Origin: Planctomycetota bacterium
GTDB lineage: Bacteria > Planctomycetota > Phycisphaerae > WQYP01
Assembly (NCBI GenBank): GCA_021810145.1
Contig: JAJZJL010000050.1
Location: forward strand, 1 to 32,204
Reading direction: 5' to 3'
DNA: 32,204 bases
Shown one piece after another: positions 5,619 to 13,976 of this stretch (the stretch's first letter is position 1; each line of letters starts with the position of its first letter). The position numbers and the translations under genes were made by a program. Below the pieces are notes generated by a model, which did no database searches, was not told the origin of the DNA, and saw only the letters and a program-made list of their open reading frames with translations.

Positions 5619-7187
5619 TTACTGATTTTCCAACTGGAAATAATCAAAATCGGCACATATCGAGGTTCCACGCAGGTCTTGTGCGCAAACACCGGCAAAA
5701 GCTCCGGTAAAGCCGCCGGCGTAATCGGCTGACAGTTTGGTAAAATCGCAGATTATGGGAAACGCATGCCAGTTTTCAGCGTCGGCCGAGGCGTAAAACT
5801 GCAGGCTTTCATCATGAATCATGGCTTTCAAATAGACCCGCGGCCAGTGAGAAACAGCCAATTGGCTTTCGATATGTTCACTGTATACGCCGGCATCCGT
5901 CTGCACCACGCCGACCACTTTTCCCATTTGTTCATGATGCGTTACCCGCAGGTAAAAATGATTCCGGGTGTCATAATACACAACCAGCCCCGCGCTTTGC
6001 GTAAAGTGTTCAGGCTCAAATTCCAGTGCCGTCTGAGCCGTTGTGCAAAAACTCCGCACGCGCCGGGCCAGCAAACTCTGCTCAAAGAGGCTGTGCAATG
6101 ATTCGCGCCCGCGCAGGCGCAGGAATCCGGGACGCTCGCTGGTACTGGCCCATCGGGGTTCCACCGGCTCGCGCAGAGACTGCCAATGCGGGGCCAGCGA
6201 AGCAGCATCAAAATCATCCCATTGCTGATCAACTCCCCACGGATGCGGCGTGATTTCCTCCGGCAGCGCAACCTGCAATGCCGGATCGGTGCCGCCGGAT
6301 TTTAATCGCAACCAGCCATCGTCGCTCCAGATGACTTCTTGAATCGCCGTTTCCCGGCCCAGGGGGCAACGTCGAACCGGATACAGGGGGCGGCTGCACA
6401 GGTGCGCAAGATACCAGCGGCCTGACGGGGTCTGAACAAGTTCGCCATGGCCCGCTTTTTGCAATGCAGCCCCCGGGCTTTTGCGGCTGGTAAGCACCAG
6501 CGGCTGTGGATCGAGTTCATACGGGCCGGTGATATGCCGTGATCGCGCCATGGAAATGCCATGATTCCAATCCGTTCCACCTTCCGCCAGCATCAGGTAA
6601 TAGTACCCATTGACTTTATACAAATTGGGTCCTTCAATCAGCGGCTCTTTGCGGCAGATATTGATGATCGGCCCGACAAGCCGGTGTTCTTCCGGGGAAT
6701 ATTCCTGCAGAACAATGCCGCCGAACCGCGGATGCGCGGGGCGGTGATCCCACTGCATATTGACCAGCCATTTACGGCCATCATCATCGTGAAACAGCGA
6801 TGGATCAAAGCCGCTGGAATTCAAATACACAGGCTCGGACCATGGGCCGGTAATGGCCGGCGCGGTGACAACATAATTTTTTACATCTTTGAAGGCACCG
6901 GTCCGGTTCCGGACAATGGTATAGATAAGATAATACACGCCATTATCCAGGCTCAGCGCAGGCGCCCATATACCCGCGGAATCCGGGACACCCAGCATAT
7001 CAAGCTGGCTTTTTCGCGTTAATGCATGCCCGATAAGCCGCCAGTTTGCCAGATCGCGGGAATGGTAAATCGGCACGCCGGGAAACCATTCAAAGGTGCT
7101 TGTGGCCAGATAGTAGTCACCACCCACCCGCAGAATGCTGGGATCCGGGTTGAAACCCCGCAATACCGGATTGTGTAACTGCATCAT
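5619..7187 (-). CDS. Glycoside hydrolase family 43 beta-xylosidase
   Basis: A 522-residue enzyme with the two-domain layout of GH43 beta-xylosidases/arabinofuranosidases (subfamily 11-like): a five-bladed beta-propeller followed, from about residue 325, by a beta-sandwich. The three catalytic carboxylates are all in place: Asp15 in GFNPDPS (general base), Asp128 in SGFDPS (pKa modulator) and Glu185 in IEGPN (general acid). These positions match the characterised Selenomonas enzyme almost to the residue. It should release xylose from the non-reducing end of xylo-oligosaccharides. There is no signal peptide, so it acts in the cytoplasm on imported oligosaccharides. It lies 33 bases downstream of the malate dehydrogenase gene on the same strand, and the two may be co-transcribed. 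Confidence 0.9.
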   Translation of the reverse strand: MMQLHNPVLRGFNPDPSILRVGGDYYLATSTFEWFPGVPIYHSRDLANWRLIGHALTRKSQLDMLGVPDSAGIWAPALSLDNGVYYLIYTIVRNRTGAFKDVKNYVVTAPAITGPWSEPVYLNSSGFDPSLFHDDDGRKWLVNMQWDHRPAHPRFGGIVLQEYSPEEHRLVGPIINICRKEPLIEGPNLYKVNGYYYLMLAEGGTDWNHGISMARSRHITGPYELDPQPLVLTSRKSPGAALQKAGHGELVQTPSGRWYLAHLCSRPLYPVRRCPLGRETAIQEVIWSDDGWLRLKSGGTDPALQVALPEEITPHPWGVDQQWDDFDAASLAPHWQSLREPVEPRWASTSERPGFLRLRGRESLHSLFEQSLLARRVRSFCTTAQTALEFEPEHFTQSAGLVVYYDTRNHFYLRVTHHEQMGKVVGVVQTDAGVYSEHIESQLAVSHWPRVYLKAMIHDESLQFYASADAENWHAFPIICDFTKLSADYAGGFTGAFAGVCAQDLRGTSICADFDYFQLENQ

Positions 7188-7220
7188 GGAGATTGTTCCA
7201 TCACGGCCGGGCGGTACGTA

Positions 7221-8156
7221 TCATACCTTGATTGTTGCCACGAGTTGTCGGACGTGATCGACGGAGGCGTCCATGAGCTTCTTCTCGTCGGCGGTCAAAG
7301 GCACCTCGATAACCTGCTCAACACCCTTGCTGCCAAGCTTAACCGGCACGCCAACAAAATAACCGCCCACGCCGTATTGCCGGTCACAATATGCCGCACA
7401 CGGCAAAACGCGCTTCTTATCTTTAATAATGGATTCGGCCATCTGCACCACCGCGGCGGATGGGGCGTAGTACGCTGAACCGGTCTTGAGAAGATTGACG
7501 ATTTCCGCGCCACCCGAACGGGTACGCTTCACAATGGCTTCAATTTTGTCCGCCGAAAGCAGTTCCGGCAATGGAATACCCGCCACGCTGGTATAACGCG
7601 GCAATGGGACCATGTCATCGCCGTGGCCGCCGAGCAGCAGGGCTTGAATATCTTCCACGCTTACGCCGAGTTCCGCGGCAATAAAGCAGCGATAGCGGGC
7701 GGTATCCAGCACGCCGGCCATACCGATCACACGCTGCGGCTCAAAGCCGCTGGCTTTGTACGCCACATACACCATGGCATCAAGCGGATTGGAAACCACC
7801 AGGAGAATGCTTTTCGGAGAATGCTTTACAACCTGTTCCGTGACGGATTTAACGATTTCCGTATTCTTCATAAGCAGATCATCGCGGCTCATGCCCGGCT
7901 TGCGGGCCAGTCCGGCGGTAATAATGACCACATCACTGTTGGCGGTGGGTTCATACGTTGTGGCGCCGGTCAGGGCGGCATCATAACCTTCAATGGGCGC
8001 GGCCTCGGCAAGATCAAGCGCCTTGCCCTGTGGCACGCCATCGATTTGCGGCACATCCACCAGCACCACATCGCCAAGTTCCTTGGCCGCCGCCCAGTGC
8101 GCCGCCGTGGCACCAACATTACCCGCTCCGATGATACTGATTTTCGCACGTTTCAT
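7221..8156 (-). CDS. mdh: Malate dehydrogenase (LDH-like type)
   Basis: A 311-residue NAD-dependent dehydrogenase that interconverts malate and oxaloacetate in the TCA cycle. The Rossmann motif GAGNVG (10-15) and Asp34 (LVDV, NAD preference) are clear. Substrate-binding Arg85 and Arg91 lie in [14 protein letters not shown]. Arg85 at the specificity position marks malate rather than lactate dehydrogenase. Asn123, the Asp151/Arg154 pair and the catalytic His178 in GGHGDDMVP complete the site. The ATG at 8156 has GGAG six bases upstream. The GH43 gene follows closely. The 3' neighbour is unrelated metabolically, so the pairing may be incidental. Confidence 0.93.
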   Translation of the reverse strand: MKRAKISIIGAGNVGATAAHWAAAKELGDVVLVDVPQIDGVPQGKALDLAEAAPIEGYDAALTGATTYEPTANSDVVIITAGLARKPGMSRDDLLMKNTEIVKSVTEQVVKHSPKSILLVVSNPLDAMVYVAYKASGFEPQRVIGMAGVLDTARYRCFIAAELGVSVEDIQALLLGGHGDDMVPLPRYTSVAGIPLPELLSADKIEAIVKRTRSGGAEIVNLLKTGSAYYAPSAAVVQMAESIIKDKKRVLPCAAYCDRQYGVGGYFVGVPVKLGSKGVEQVIEVPLTADEKKLMDASVDHVRQLVATIKV

Positions 8157-8316
8157 TTTTCACTCCGTTGTTATTTACAAACTGACCAAACAATCAAGTA
8201 CAGTGTTGTAAACCAATCCGGCGATACGTGCAAATGATTTGCGGCTCGCTGCACCGCAGGGCGTGCTGTGACATTGTACGCGGCGACTGCACAATTGCCT
8301 GCGGCCAAGCGGCTGC

Positions 8317-8327
8317 CCCCCCCCCCG
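8317..8327. repeat. 11-base poly-C tract
   Basis: An uninterrupted run of 11 C lies between the mdh start and the 3' end of the MFS gene, outside any coding frame. Such tracts can vary in length by slippage. It is too far from the mdh start (about 160 bases) for an obvious promoter-spacing effect. Confidence 0.7.
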
Positions 8328-8371
8328 CCGTTCGCGCGGTGCGTGATGCGTGATGATCCCATTGTTCGGTT

Positions 8372-9694
8372 TCATGCCGGGGCTTTGATTTCGCCTGCCA
8401 CTTCATGGGCGGATTCCCAACGCGGATTAATCAGTTGGATTAACAGCAAGGCCACGAGGTAAGCAGAACTGGCAATGGCAAAGAGCATGATGTAATTGTC
8501 ATGTGTTGACTGCAGAAACCAGCCAACGCCGGCGGAAACAAACATACTGAGGCCCGATGCCACAAAACCGCCAAGGCCGACCAGAGACCCCACCACTTTT
8601 CCCGGCATGGTGTCCGAAGCCATGGTGAACAAATTGGCGGAAAAACCCTGGTGCCCCGCGCACGCCAGGCCAATCAGCAGTGAAGCCACCAGGTAGTTAC
8701 CCACCGACGCGGCACCAAACACCGGCACGACCAGCAGGGCACAAATGAGCATGGCGGTCTTGCGAGCTTTATTCAATGACCATCCCTGCGACAGAAACCA
8801 GCTTGAAAGCCAGCCGCCACCGATGCTGCCAAGATCAGCCATGCCGTAAATCAGAACCATCGGCAGGATCATGTTTTTAATGTTCAGATGATGCTTGGTA
8901 TTGAAGAAATCCGGAATCCAGAACAACCAGAACCACCAGACCGGGCTGGTGAGCATCGTGGCGACGATAAAAGCCCAGGACTGCTTATATCCCAGCAGCG
9001 TGGCCCAGCGGATGCGGTGCTGCGCTTCCGGCGGATCACTGCGGATGTACGCCAGTTCCTCACGAGAGAGTTTTGGATTTACATCCGGCTCTTTGTAGCG
9101 CAGCAGCCACCAGGCTACCCAGACGAACCCCACCAGCCCCGCGGTGATGAACCCGGCCCGCCATCCAAACGTCTTGGCGGTCAGGCCCACGATAATCGGG
9201 GCCGCCACCACACCCAGGCTTGTCCCGGCATTGAAGATTCCCGTGGTCAGAGCACGTTCTTTCTTGGGAAACCACTGACCGACCGCTTTGATGGCACCGG
9301 GGAAATTCGCTCCCTGTGCCACACCCATGGCACCCTGGATCACCATGTAACCCAATACGGTTGTGGCAAACGCCATTCCCATTTCAGCACCGCTGAAAAT
9401 AATGACGGTCAGCGCAAAGCCCAACCATACACCGACCGCATCCATGAACCAGCCGCACAGGGCATAGCCCACGGCATACGTTGCGCTGAAAACTGCCATG
9501 ATGTTGCCGTAATCAACCTGCGTAAAATGCAGGTTATGGATCAGATTTGGCTCCATCAGCGAAATCATAAAGCGATCCATATAGTTGATCGTGGTAATCA
9601 GAAACAGTCCCAGGCAAACGGCCCAGCGGTAACCGCGCCAGTGAAAGCCTCTGGGTTGCGTTAAGTCCGGCAGAGAAGCTTGTGGATCAGCCAT
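8372..9694 (-). CDS. MFS transporter, hexuronate/anion:cation symporter (ACS) family
   Basis: A 440-residue membrane protein with about 12 predicted helices. Helix 1 contains the INYMDRFMIS motif characteristic of the ACS family (ExuT, GudP and relatives). GAMGVAQGANFPGAIKAVGQWFPKKERALTTGIFNAG is the conserved segment of helices 4-5, and FGWRAGFI follows. Such carriers import hexuronates, glucarate or similar organic anions with protons. The frame is open to 9823, but ATG at 9694 is chosen because GGAGGA stands just upstream (CGGAGGAACCG), and the extra 43 residues look untranslated. A sugar-acid carrier fits the nearby xylan-degrading enzyme. The exact substrate is unknown. Confidence 0.85.
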   Translation of the reverse strand: MADPQASLPDLTQPRGFHWRGYRWAVCLGLFLITTINYMDRFMISLMEPNLIHNLHFTQVDYGNIMAVFSATYAVGYALCGWFMDAVGVWLGFALTVIIFSGAEMGMAFATTVLGYMVIQGAMGVAQGANFPGAIKAVGQWFPKKERALTTGIFNAGTSLGVVAAPIIVGLTAKTFGWRAGFITAGLVGFVWVAWWLLRYKEPDVNPKLSREELAYIRSDPPEAQHRIRWATLLGYKQSWAFIVATMLTSPVWWFWLFWIPDFFNTKHHLNIKNMILPMVLIYGMADLGSIGGGWLSSWFLSQGWSLNKARKTAMLICALLVVPVFGAASVGNYLVASLLIGLACAGHQGFSANLFTMASDTMPGKVVGSLVGLGGFVASGLSMFVSAGVGWFLQSTHDNYIMLFAIASSAYLVALLLIQLINPRWESAHEVAGEIKAPA

Positions 9695-9843
9695 CGGTTC
9701 CTCCGTAGGTCGTGCAGTTTCAGCCATCCACCGCCTGAACAGATGCGGGCGGTATAAACACGCGTGCCAGCGCGTGATGATGCGGCCAATAATAACCAAC
9801 CGCAGGTAAAACTGGAAGCGCACAAAAAATAAATATTTCTGTT

Positions 9844-9876
9844 TTCAATTACTATGTACTATTGAATTGTGCGCAA
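9844..9876 (-). promoter_or_regulatory. Possible MFS promoter with overlapping operator
   Basis: On the minus strand TTGCGC (9876-9871) and AGTAAT (9853-9848) are 17 bases apart. A perfect inverted repeat, TTCAAT (9844-9849) and ATTGAA (9861-9866) with an 11-base spacer, overlaps the spacer and the -10, a position that suits a repressor. The -10 match is poor, so this is tentative. The rest of the space 9877-10071 shows no gene. Confidence 0.35.
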
Positions 9877-10071
9877 GTTTTTATGTCTCGCCGTCACTTA
9901 TAAAAATCGCACGGTTTGTGTTCTTAACACCAATCCACCACTTATCCGCATGACCAACCAGCATCCCATAAAAAGGCCCTGTAAAAACCGTGGCATATAA
10001 AGCACAAAAGTGTTCGCGTTTCTCTCAACTTTACGTCCCGATTAGCCGAAAATTATTGTGGCTCGTTCAAT

Positions 10072-10100
10072 GTGCCAGAAGGCAGTTCGACTGCTGGCAC
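10072..10100. promoter_or_regulatory. Stem-loop upstream of the cupin gene
   Basis: GTGCCA (10072-10077) pairs with TGGCAC (10095-10100), and inside it GCAG (10082-10085) pairs with CTGC (10091-10094) around the loop TTCGA, leaving a four-base bulge. It lies about 73 bases before the cupin start and just upstream of a TATAAA at 10135-10140. It could be an operator or an mRNA structure. Confidence 0.3.
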
Positions 10101-10172
10101 CGAGAACCGCAAAAGTTTCCGGAGCCGATACGAATATAAATTTCCGGTTGTTGATTCATCAGGAGATGTACG

Positions 10173-10583
10173 ATGGATACTGTATCTCAAATGGAAATGT
10201 TGCGCGATGCCCTGCGAAATGGCACCGTGGAGGTACTGGCCTGCCCGGAAAGCGGCACGCGAAGCTCTCTGGTACTGGAAGAAACCTATGATCCGCGCGG
10301 CCATGTCCCGCCCCATTACCATGACGGCGAGGAAATTCTCGTATTCCTGGAAGGGGAAGGAATACTGTTTATCGGTCAGGACCCGCGCAGCGTGGCCGGT
10401 GGAACCACCATTGTCATACCGCCGGGTAAGCCGCACTGTCTGTACAATACCGGTCTGGGACGATTGCACCTGCTGGCGTTTCACCCCAAGGCACATCCGG
10501 AATACCATTTTGTGCCCGGGTTGTTTACCGACGAAACCAACTGTTATAAAAATCCTGAAGAACTTCTGGCGCAGGCGATGTGA
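10173..10583 (+). CDS. Small cupin-domain protein
   Basis: A 136-residue single-domain cupin. The first motif PHYHDGEEILVFLEGEG supplies metal ligands His48, His50 and a Glu at 53-54, and the second motif IPPGKPHCLYNTG supplies His88. The fold is a beta-barrel that binds a divalent metal. Members serve as isomerases, dioxygenases or sensors of small carboxylates and sugars, and this one cannot be assigned further. ATG at 10173 has AGGAG at a spacing of about seven bases. It converges with tyrA, the stop codons being one base apart. Confidence 0.8.
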   Translation: MDTVSQMEMLRDALRNGTVEVLACPESGTRSSLVLEETYDPRGHVPPHYHDGEEILVFLEGEGILFIGQDPRSVAGGTTIVIPPGKPHCLYNTGLGRLHLLAFHPKAHPEYHFVPGLFTDETNCYKNPEELLAQAM

Positions 10584-10584
10584 T

Positions 10585-11487
10585 TCAACGGGCGTTGCGG
10601 CGGGCAAGCAGCAGTTCATGCTGCTGTTTGGCGGTTTGCAAAAATTCCTTAACCGCCTCCGGATCACCACGGCGAATGGCCGCCTGCAGCTTGCGAAGCA
10701 TCTGCATGGCTGCATTCAAATTTCTGGTCATCTCCACTCGATTGGTCAAAAAAATATCCGTCCACATATCCGGATCACCGGAGGCCACGCGCGTGGTATC
10801 CACAAAGCCGCCCGCTATCGCCACACCCGCATCCACATTACGCCCTGCCACCATGGCGGTCATGCAGGCGGCGGCATGTGGAATATGACTGATCAGCGCG
10901 ACCCATTGATCGTGCTGCACCGCATCCAATTGCCGCGTCCGCATGCCAATAGCGCGCCAGAAACGTTCCATCTTTTCCGTTGCCGCCACCACCCGGCTTC
11001 CCGTAAAAGCACCGCGCCCGCGCAATTTTGGCGGGCAAATCAGGCACAGCGCATCATGATATAAATCCGGACGGGCATTTTCCGGCCCACGCTTTTCGGA
11101 GCCGGCCATTGGATGAGAACCGATGAAATCAATGCTGCGGGGAAGCAATTTACCGGCCCATTTCATGACCTGTTGCTTGGTGGATCCCACATCGGTTACC
11201 AGCGCGCCGGTTTTCAGTGCCGGGGCAATACCTGCCATCAGGGCGGGAAATTGCCCCACATTCGCGGCCAGCACGACCAACTCGCTTTCGCATACCGCAG
11301 TTGCCGGATCCGTGAATGCCTGATCAATGGCTCCCATATCCAGCGCCCGCTGATTGGATGGCGAGCCGGTTCTACCCACGCCGAGCACCCTTTTTGCCAA
11401 ACCATGTTGTTTGATCGCCAGCCCCAGTGAAGCGCCCAGCAAACCCACACCGATAATGGTAACAGATTGAAATTGCGGCTCCTGCAT
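10585..11487 (-). CDS. tyrA: Prephenate/arogenate dehydrogenase
   Basis: A 300-residue monofunctional TyrA. It has an N-terminal Rossmann fold with the GVGLLG dinucleotide loop (13-18), followed by the family motif GSHPMAGSEKRG with the conserved His of the prephenate site, and a helical C-terminal domain. It oxidatively decarboxylates prephenate (or arogenate) toward tyrosine. No chorismate mutase or ACT domain is visible. The frame extends to a TTG at 11547, but ATG at 11487 (MQEPQFQSVTIIGVG) puts the fold at the usual distance from the N-terminus. The ribosome site is weak for either start. It is unrelated in role to the oxidase genes upstream. Confidence 0.88.
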   Translation of the reverse strand: MQEPQFQSVTIIGVGLLGASLGLAIKQHGLAKRVLGVGRTGSPSNQRALDMGAIDQAFTDPATAVCESELVVLAANVGQFPALMAGIAPALKTGALVTDVGSTKQQVMKWAGKLLPRSIDFIGSHPMAGSEKRGPENARPDLYHDALCLICPPKLRGRGAFTGSRVVAATEKMERFWRAIGMRTRQLDAVQHDQWVALISHIPHAAACMTAMVAGRNVDAGVAIAGGFVDTTRVASGDPDMWTDIFLTNRVEMTRNLNAAMQMLRKLQAAIRRGDPEAVKEFLQTAKQQHELLLARRNAR

Positions 11488-11581
11488 GGCTAGGAAGTGT
11501 AAACGAAGATCCGAATGAACTCCACAACGCTGGAGTAAAAATGACAAATACCGTTTTCATTTCGTACGATGCGTCCGTACC

Positions 11582-11607
11582 AATGGCGCAACACGATTGC
11601 CGCCATT
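11582..11607 (-). terminator. Stem-loop after the respiratory operon
   Basis: AATGGCG (11582-11588) and CGCCATT (11601-11607) are perfect arms around 12 bases, 8 bases after the last cox gene. No T-run follows on the minus strand, so it is either a factor-dependent end or an mRNA-stabilising stem. Confidence 0.3.
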
Positions 11608-11614
11608 CCGCGGT

Positions 11615-12301
11615 TCATTTAAACGTGACAAGCAGCGTGATGAGGATGAGAATCCATGCGGCATCAAGAAAATGCCAGTAGATCAGGCAATAGCGGATGC
11701 CGGGGTGGTAGTTGCGTGAATAGACGTTCTGGCGGGCCTTGGCGTTGACCACCCCCAGCGGGATCAAACCGCCGACAACATGCATGGCATGCAGAACGGT
11801 GAAAAAATAGAAAGCGGCGAAAAGAGCCTGCTTTTCATAAATCAGGGCGTGGGCCATGCGCATACCGCCAATGGGTGATACATATTGCGGATGCAAAGCC
11901 TTGAGTGCCTGATCGGCGCTTTGCAAAGCACCGTAAATTTCCGCCCAATTCCAGCATTGCAGGCCGAGGAAGGCGATTCCCAGTATCAGCGTGGCCAGCA
12001 GCGCAATACGAGTGGAACGTTGCAGGTCGTTGCGAATGGCCAGCCAGGCCCAATGAATGGTGAAACTGCTGAAAATAAGAACGGCCGTGCTGAGCCAGAG
12101 GCCCCATGGCAGATGCACCGTGATCGAACGGGGAAAGGAATACCAGTAACAGATATAACCAATCAAACTGGAAAGAAACAGGATTGACAGCGAACCAACC
12201 AGCAGCGAAATGCCCATCGTGCCGGCACCCGGAACGTGCAACTGCTTACCGGCATAACGTTGCGATACATTTGGCGATTCAGGCTGGGGTTCTCCGACCA
12301 T
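11615..12301 (-). CDS. Second heme-copper oxidase subunit III-like membrane protein
   Basis: A 228-residue protein with about five membrane helices. The segment HAMHVVGGLIPLGVV and the final helix starting YWHFLDAAWILI are hallmarks of cytochrome oxidase subunit III (the family shows LH.LHV.GG and YWHFVD.VW). The polar N-terminus lacks an obvious helix. It is the last gene of the respiratory operon. ATG at 12301 (MVGEPQPE) has GGAAA upstream, whereas the longer frame begins with TTG at 12313. Together with coxC it gives two subunit III-type proteins in one operon. It may belong to the oxidase itself or to a nitric-oxide-reductase-like accessory role; the former is more likely from position. 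Confidence 0.78.
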   Translation of the reverse strand: MVGEPQPESPNVSQRYAGKQLHVPGAGTMGISLLVGSLSILFLSSLIGYICYWYSFPRSITVHLPWGLWLSTAVLIFSSFTIHWAWLAIRNDLQRSTRIALLATLILGIAFLGLQCWNWAEIYGALQSADQALKALHPQYVSPIGGMRMAHALIYEKQALFAAFYFFTVLHAMHVVGGLIPLGVVNAKARQNVYSRNYHPGIRYCLIYWHFLDAAWILILITLLVTFK

Positions 12302-12423
12302 AATAATTTCCAAGCTCAGATTTTGCGGAGACGATTTCGCACGTCATGGGATCTCACTTTACGCCCCGTTGCACCGCAGTTGCCCCCAAACACCGGCGGC
12401 AGCCCGCGGGAAAAGCCACACAA

Positions 12424-12440
12424 GCGTTCCGCAGGAACGC
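12424..12440. repeat. Short perfect hairpin between coxD and the subunit III-like gene
   Basis: GCGTTCC and GGAACGC are perfect 7-bp arms with a 3-base loop, in a 184-base non-coding gap. It is probably an intra-operon mRNA stem or attenuator, since no clear T-run follows on the minus strand. Confidence 0.4.
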
Positions 12441-12485
12441 AAAAGACGCTCAGGATCACGCGGCCCCATGTTTACCAACCGCATA

Positions 12486-12911
12486 TCACTTGGCTGGCGC
12501 GGATACGGCGGGCTTTGCCGCCACTGGCGGGTTGGAATTAGATCCCGCGAGATGCTGTTGAATCTGTACCATTTCCTGAGCCTCACCGGAATACATCTGC
12601 GGCTGATCGGCCTTTACATCAATAATGACAAAGGAAATAAACAGCGTAATAAACACAAGCGTCAGAAGCAAAATGGCAACGGAGAACAGGCTGTCATAGC
12701 GCAAGTGCATGAAATACAAGGCGCTTATCACCGCCATGACAACCGCCACGACCAGTTCAATGGCCACCGTGGCGGGCCCCAGATGCAATTTGGCGATAAA
12801 CAAATTGCCAATGGCCAGAGCACACAGAATAACCCATACCAACACCAGAGTCTGAATGGAAAGAATGTGCGTGCGGGCCGGGACAACTGGCTTTGAATGA
12901 TCAGAAGACAT
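12486..12911 (-). CDS. coxD: Cytochrome c oxidase subunit IV
   Basis: A 141-residue protein with three hydrophobic helices (about 20-40, 48-68 and 75-98) and the LYFMHLRYD motif between helices 2 and 3, typical of prokaryotic COX4 subunits. A soluble Pro/Ala-rich tail of about 40 residues follows. It is a small structural subunit that helps assemble the CuB site in related oxidases. ATG at 12911 has TTGAGG five bases upstream. It lies between the two subunit III-type genes. Confidence 0.82.
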   Translation of the reverse strand: MSSDHSKPVVPARTHILSIQTLVLVWVILCALAIGNLFIAKLHLGPATVAIELVVAVVMAVISALYFMHLRYDSLFSVAILLLTLVFITLFISFVIIDVKADQPQMYSGEAQEMVQIQQHLAGSNSNPPVAAKPAVSAPAK

Positions 12912-12971
12912 AAAACCTCAAGCTTAAAATATCCGCTTTTTTTTAACGCCACCGAATATCCGCATGCCTGA

Positions 12972-13847
12972 TTAATGGATCAGATACAACAACGGAAACA
13001 GGAACATCCAGACCATATCCACAACGCCCCAGTACATGCCCACATAAACCACCGGGGCATTGTAGCCAGGTCCAAATTCACCACGCAGGGAACGAATCAG
13101 CAACCAGCCTATGACAATGATACCGATAATGACGTGGAGGCTATGCAGACCGGTCATGAGAAAATATATGCCAAAAAATATCTGAACATTGGCGGGTTGG
13201 AAGGGATTTTGCGGGGCCGCGGGCTTTTGCGCCCGGGCGACACCCGAGGGGCCGAGCGGCGCAGGCATAATATCGGAATGCGATACGACGAAGCCCGCCT
13301 TGGCCAAAGAGTCCAATTGGGTCCAGCCGGCGCTGGTCACTGGTTTGGGCTTCGCGGTCAGCGGAACCGTACCCACTATCGGGGCAATGGGCTTTCCATT
13401 GGGACCAACTTTGGGCGCGTAATGCGTACCCCAAAGCAGTTTGGCCTGACCATTGTCAAAATATTCCTTGGCGTGAATGGCCAAAAAGGCCACACCACCG
13501 AGCATGGTCAATGCGAGACACAGGCTCAGGGCAAAGCGTTTCCCGGTCTGGGCAAACCGAACCGCCAGGGCCATGGTAAGACCGCTGGTAAGCAGAATCA
13601 GTGCGTTGATCAAACCCGAAACAGGATCGAGATATTCCCCGGCATAACGAAACACTTCGGGGTGCGTTGCGCGAAACACGGCATAAGCGCAGAACAGACC
13701 GCTGAAAAGAAGCATTTCGGTCGCCAGAAACATCCACATGCCCAGCGTTCCGGCATCGAACTGCTGCTGGGGCGTATCAAAATGGTGCGCCAGATGTTCT
13801 CGAGCCACCTGTTCTTCCGTCGGGGTCATCGCCACTGCATTGGACAT
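12972..13847 (-). CDS. coxC: Cytochrome c oxidase subunit III with long central insert
   Basis: A 291-residue protein. It begins after the early segment with GMWMFLATEMLLFSGLFCAYAVFR, the subunit III signature, and ends with LHSLHVIIGIIVIGWLL and a final helix containing YWGVVDMVWMFLFPLLY. Between helices 4 and 5 there is a roughly 90-residue soluble Pro/Ala/Lys-rich insert (about 130-220) not found in ordinary subunit III. Subunit III stabilises the catalytic core. ATG at 13847 (MSNAVAMTPTEEQ) is chosen: AAGG precedes it, and the extra upstream residues are Cys/Gly-rich and unlike the family. It lies about 130 bases downstream of coxA. Confidence 0.88.
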   Translation of the reverse strand: MSNAVAMTPTEEQVAREHLAHHFDTPQQQFDAGTLGMWMFLATEMLLFSGLFCAYAVFRATHPEVFRYAGEYLDPVSGLINALILLTSGLTMALAVRFAQTGKRFALSLCLALTMLGGVAFLAIHAKEYFDNGQAKLLWGTHYAPKVGPNGKPIAPIVGTVPLTAKPKPVTSAGWTQLDSLAKAGFVVSHSDIMPAPLGPSGVARAQKPAAPQNPFQPANVQIFFGIYFLMTGLHSLHVIIGIIVIGWLLIRSLRGEFGPGYNAPVVYVGMYWGVVDMVWMFLFPLLYLIH

Positions 13848-13976
13848 GAATGTTCGCCTTAGAAAATCAGATTCTGTTAAATCAGACAACAATTTCTTTC
13901 CGGAGCAACCGCAAATCAAGCCGCCGGATTCACACTCCCCCGGCATTTATTGATGCCGGGGAACACCACCCAACGG

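Noticed and set aside
7623-8237. 204-codon plus-strand frame across mdh
   Set aside because: Antisense to malate dehydrogenase with complete catalytic residues; no independent start or ribosome site.
8888-9664. 258-codon plus-strand frame across the MFS gene
   Set aside because: Antisense to a well-supported membrane transporter gene, and His/Gln/Arg-rich without motifs.
12975-13862. 295-codon plus-strand frame across coxC
   Set aside because: It is antisense to coxC, which has clear subunit III motifs; the plus-strand translation has repeated Gln/His/Arg runs typical of reverse-frame reading.
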